DNA of 37,999 bases from Candidatus Nomurabacteria bacterium RIFOXYB1_FULL_39_16. Lineage in GTDB: Bacteria > Patescibacteriota > Minisyncoccia > Phycocordibacterales > UBA9973. The stretch lies in the NCBI GenBank assembly GCA_001787205.1, contig MFWB01000008.1:35802-73800 (forward strand). Reading direction: 5' to 3'. This document shows, one piece after another, positions 36,991 to 37,999 of this stretch (position 1 is its first letter; the number at the start of each line of letters is the position of its first letter). Under the pieces are notes generated by a model. That model ran no database searches. It worked only from the letters and a program-made list of their open reading frames with translations, and had not been told where the DNA came from. Made by a program: the position numbers and the translations under genes.

Positions 36991-37999
36991 ATGTTATTCA
37001 AATACAAAGCCATAGATGACAAAGGGGTAAATAAGGAAGGGGAAATTGACGCGCCCAATCGCGACATTGCCATCAGTGGACTACAGCGCAGAGGTCTGGT
37101 TGTCATCACTATCAGAGAAGAATCGGAAACCAAATCAATTTTTGAAATTTCTTTTTTTGAAAAGGTGAAGCCGAAAGATGTGGTGATTCTTTCTCGCCAG
37201 ATTGCGACATTGTTTGAAGCGCAAGTTTCCGCGCTTAAGGCTTTCACTATGCTTGCCGCCAATACCGAAAATAAGCTTCTAGGACGCAAACTCACGCAGA
37301 TTGGCGATGACTTGCAAGCCGGAATATCCATTTCGGGAGCCCTCTCTCGTCACCCGGATGTGTTTTCTGATTTTTATGTGAATATGGTCAAGGTGGGAGA
37401 GGAGACCGGTAAATTAAATCAAACTTTCCTACACCTGGCGGATTATCTGGATCGTCAATACGCCCTTACTTCTAAAACCAGAAACGCGCTTATTTATCCC
37501 GCTTTCGTTATTATCACATTCTTCGTCGTTATGACCTTGATGTTTACGGTTGTGATTCCAAAGCTTTCTTCTATTATTTTGGATTCTGGGCAGGAAGTGC
37601 CCTTTTTCACTAAAATAGTGATTGGAATTTCAAATTTGTTTGTTCACTATGGTTTTTTCATTTTGATTTTCTTGGTGCTTCTGGGAATTTGGATTTGGAG
37701 GCTATCTTCCACCCCTAAAGGAAAAGTATATCTGGACACTCTGCGTCTCTCCACTCCGGCTGTCGGAAATTTGTATAAAAAACTTTATCTTTCCAGAATA
37801 ACGGACAATTTGAATACAATGCTTTCTTCGGGCGTGCCGATAGTCAGGTCCATAGACATAACCGCGGAAGTGGTGGGCAGTCTATTGTATAAAGAAGTGC
37901 TAGGAGAAGTGGCAGACAGCGTAAAGTCCGGTATCGCTCTTTCTGCGGCGCTTGAAAAACACGGAGAACAAATGCCGGGAATTATGGTGCAAATGGTTA
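36991..37999 (+). CDS. pilC: Type IV pilus inner-membrane platform protein PilC (3' end outside window)
   Basis: The open frame runs from ATG 36991 to the window end, 336 codons without a stop. It belongs to the T2SSF/PilC family: soluble N-terminal region with APNRDIAISGLQRRGL, the first helical domain with LSRQIATLFEAQVSALKAF and GEETGKL, then transmembrane segments at about 168-195 and 216-238, and a second repeat with RITDNLNTMLSSGVPI. PilC is the membrane platform that the PilB and PilT motors turn. The missing part would be the last transmembrane helix and C-terminus, as full-length relatives have about 400 residues. Confidence 0.93.
   Translation, partial: MLFKYKAIDDKGVNKEGEIDAPNRDIAISGLQRRGLVVITIREESETKSIFEISFFEKVKPKDVVILSRQIATLFEAQVSALKAFTMLAANTENKLLGRKLTQIGDDLQAGISISGALSRHPDVFSDFYVNMVKVGEETGKLNQTFLHLADYLDRQYALTSKTRNALIYPAFVIITFFVVMTLMFTVVIPKLSSIILDSGQEVPFFTKIVIGISNLFVHYGFFILIFLVLLGIWIWRLSSTPKGKVYLDTLRLSTPAVGNLYKKLYLSRITDNLNTMLSSGVPIVRSIDITAEVVGSLLYKEVLGEVADSVKSGIALSAALEKHGEQMPGIMVQMV

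Overview
The window reads as a chromosomal segment of a Candidatus Patescibacteria (CPR) bacterium, most likely from the Parcubacteria side. The evidence is the very compact gene order, a short zinc-ribbon S14, and an S5-L15 junction with no L30 gene (absence of uL30 is a known CPR trait). There are also several small proteins without recognised families, scarce Shine-Dalgarno sequences, and a complete type IV pilus assembly cluster. No biosynthetic pathway for amino acids, lipids or cofactors appears; the metabolic genes seen are for nucleotide phosphorylation, deoxynucleotide synthesis and cofactor salvage. The lineage is inferred from gene content and was not tested by phylogeny.

Layout. 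1-326 is the C-terminal part of a pilin-like protein. 504-4225 is the distal half of the spc ribosomal operon (rpsN, rpsH, rplF, rplR, rpsE, rplO, secY) with its own promoter. 4222-6954 carries three nucleoside monophosphate kinases (CMP-, AMP- and UMP-kinase types) and methionine aminopeptidase. 7060-13128 holds a large TraG/VirD4-like ATPase, NDK, a CYTH protein, a REP-associated tyrosine transposase with its own palindromic ends, an HD phosphohydrolase and a HAD protein. 13193-13381 is a promoter, a rod-shaped noncoding RNA resembling 6S RNA, and a terminator. 13407-15861 encodes a membrane protein, a beta-CASP nuclease and a SLOG/LOG-family protein. 15947-17053 is infC-rpmI-rplT on the minus strand. 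17154-18057 is smpB followed at once by tmRNA. 18085-20151 is ftsH and tRNA-Ile(UAU). 20325-24469 is a deoxynucleotide/cobalamin group: an ECF-like membrane protein, adenosylcobalamin-dependent ribonucleotide reductase, a PduO-type adenosyltransferase and an HD protein. 24473-25036 is a PaaX/Cas2-like gene bracketed by two copies of a palindromic repeat. 25053-27215 is recG. 27307-28797 holds small proteins and two divergent tRNA-Ser genes. 28787-30737 is an ATP-grasp protein and comF. 30766-37999 is the pilus cluster pilM-N-O-(small membrane protein)-B-response regulator-T-C, open at the right edge.

How the parts fit. Translation and its quality control (ribosomal proteins, IF3, MetAP, SmpB/tmRNA, FtsH) lie beside nucleotide salvage and pilus-driven processes (pilus motors, ComF). 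A TraG-like ATPase adds a possible DNA-handling role. Many genes start 6-9 nt downstream of a -10 box, often with the extended TGn motif, so leaderless transcription looks common here.

The most noteworthy items are the 6S-like RNA, two terminators sharing a conserved and apparently covarying internal loop, the repeat-bracketed Cas2-like cassette, a tRNA-Ser with anticodon ACU facing a normal tRNA-Ser(GCU), and the transposase unit with palindromic inverted ends.
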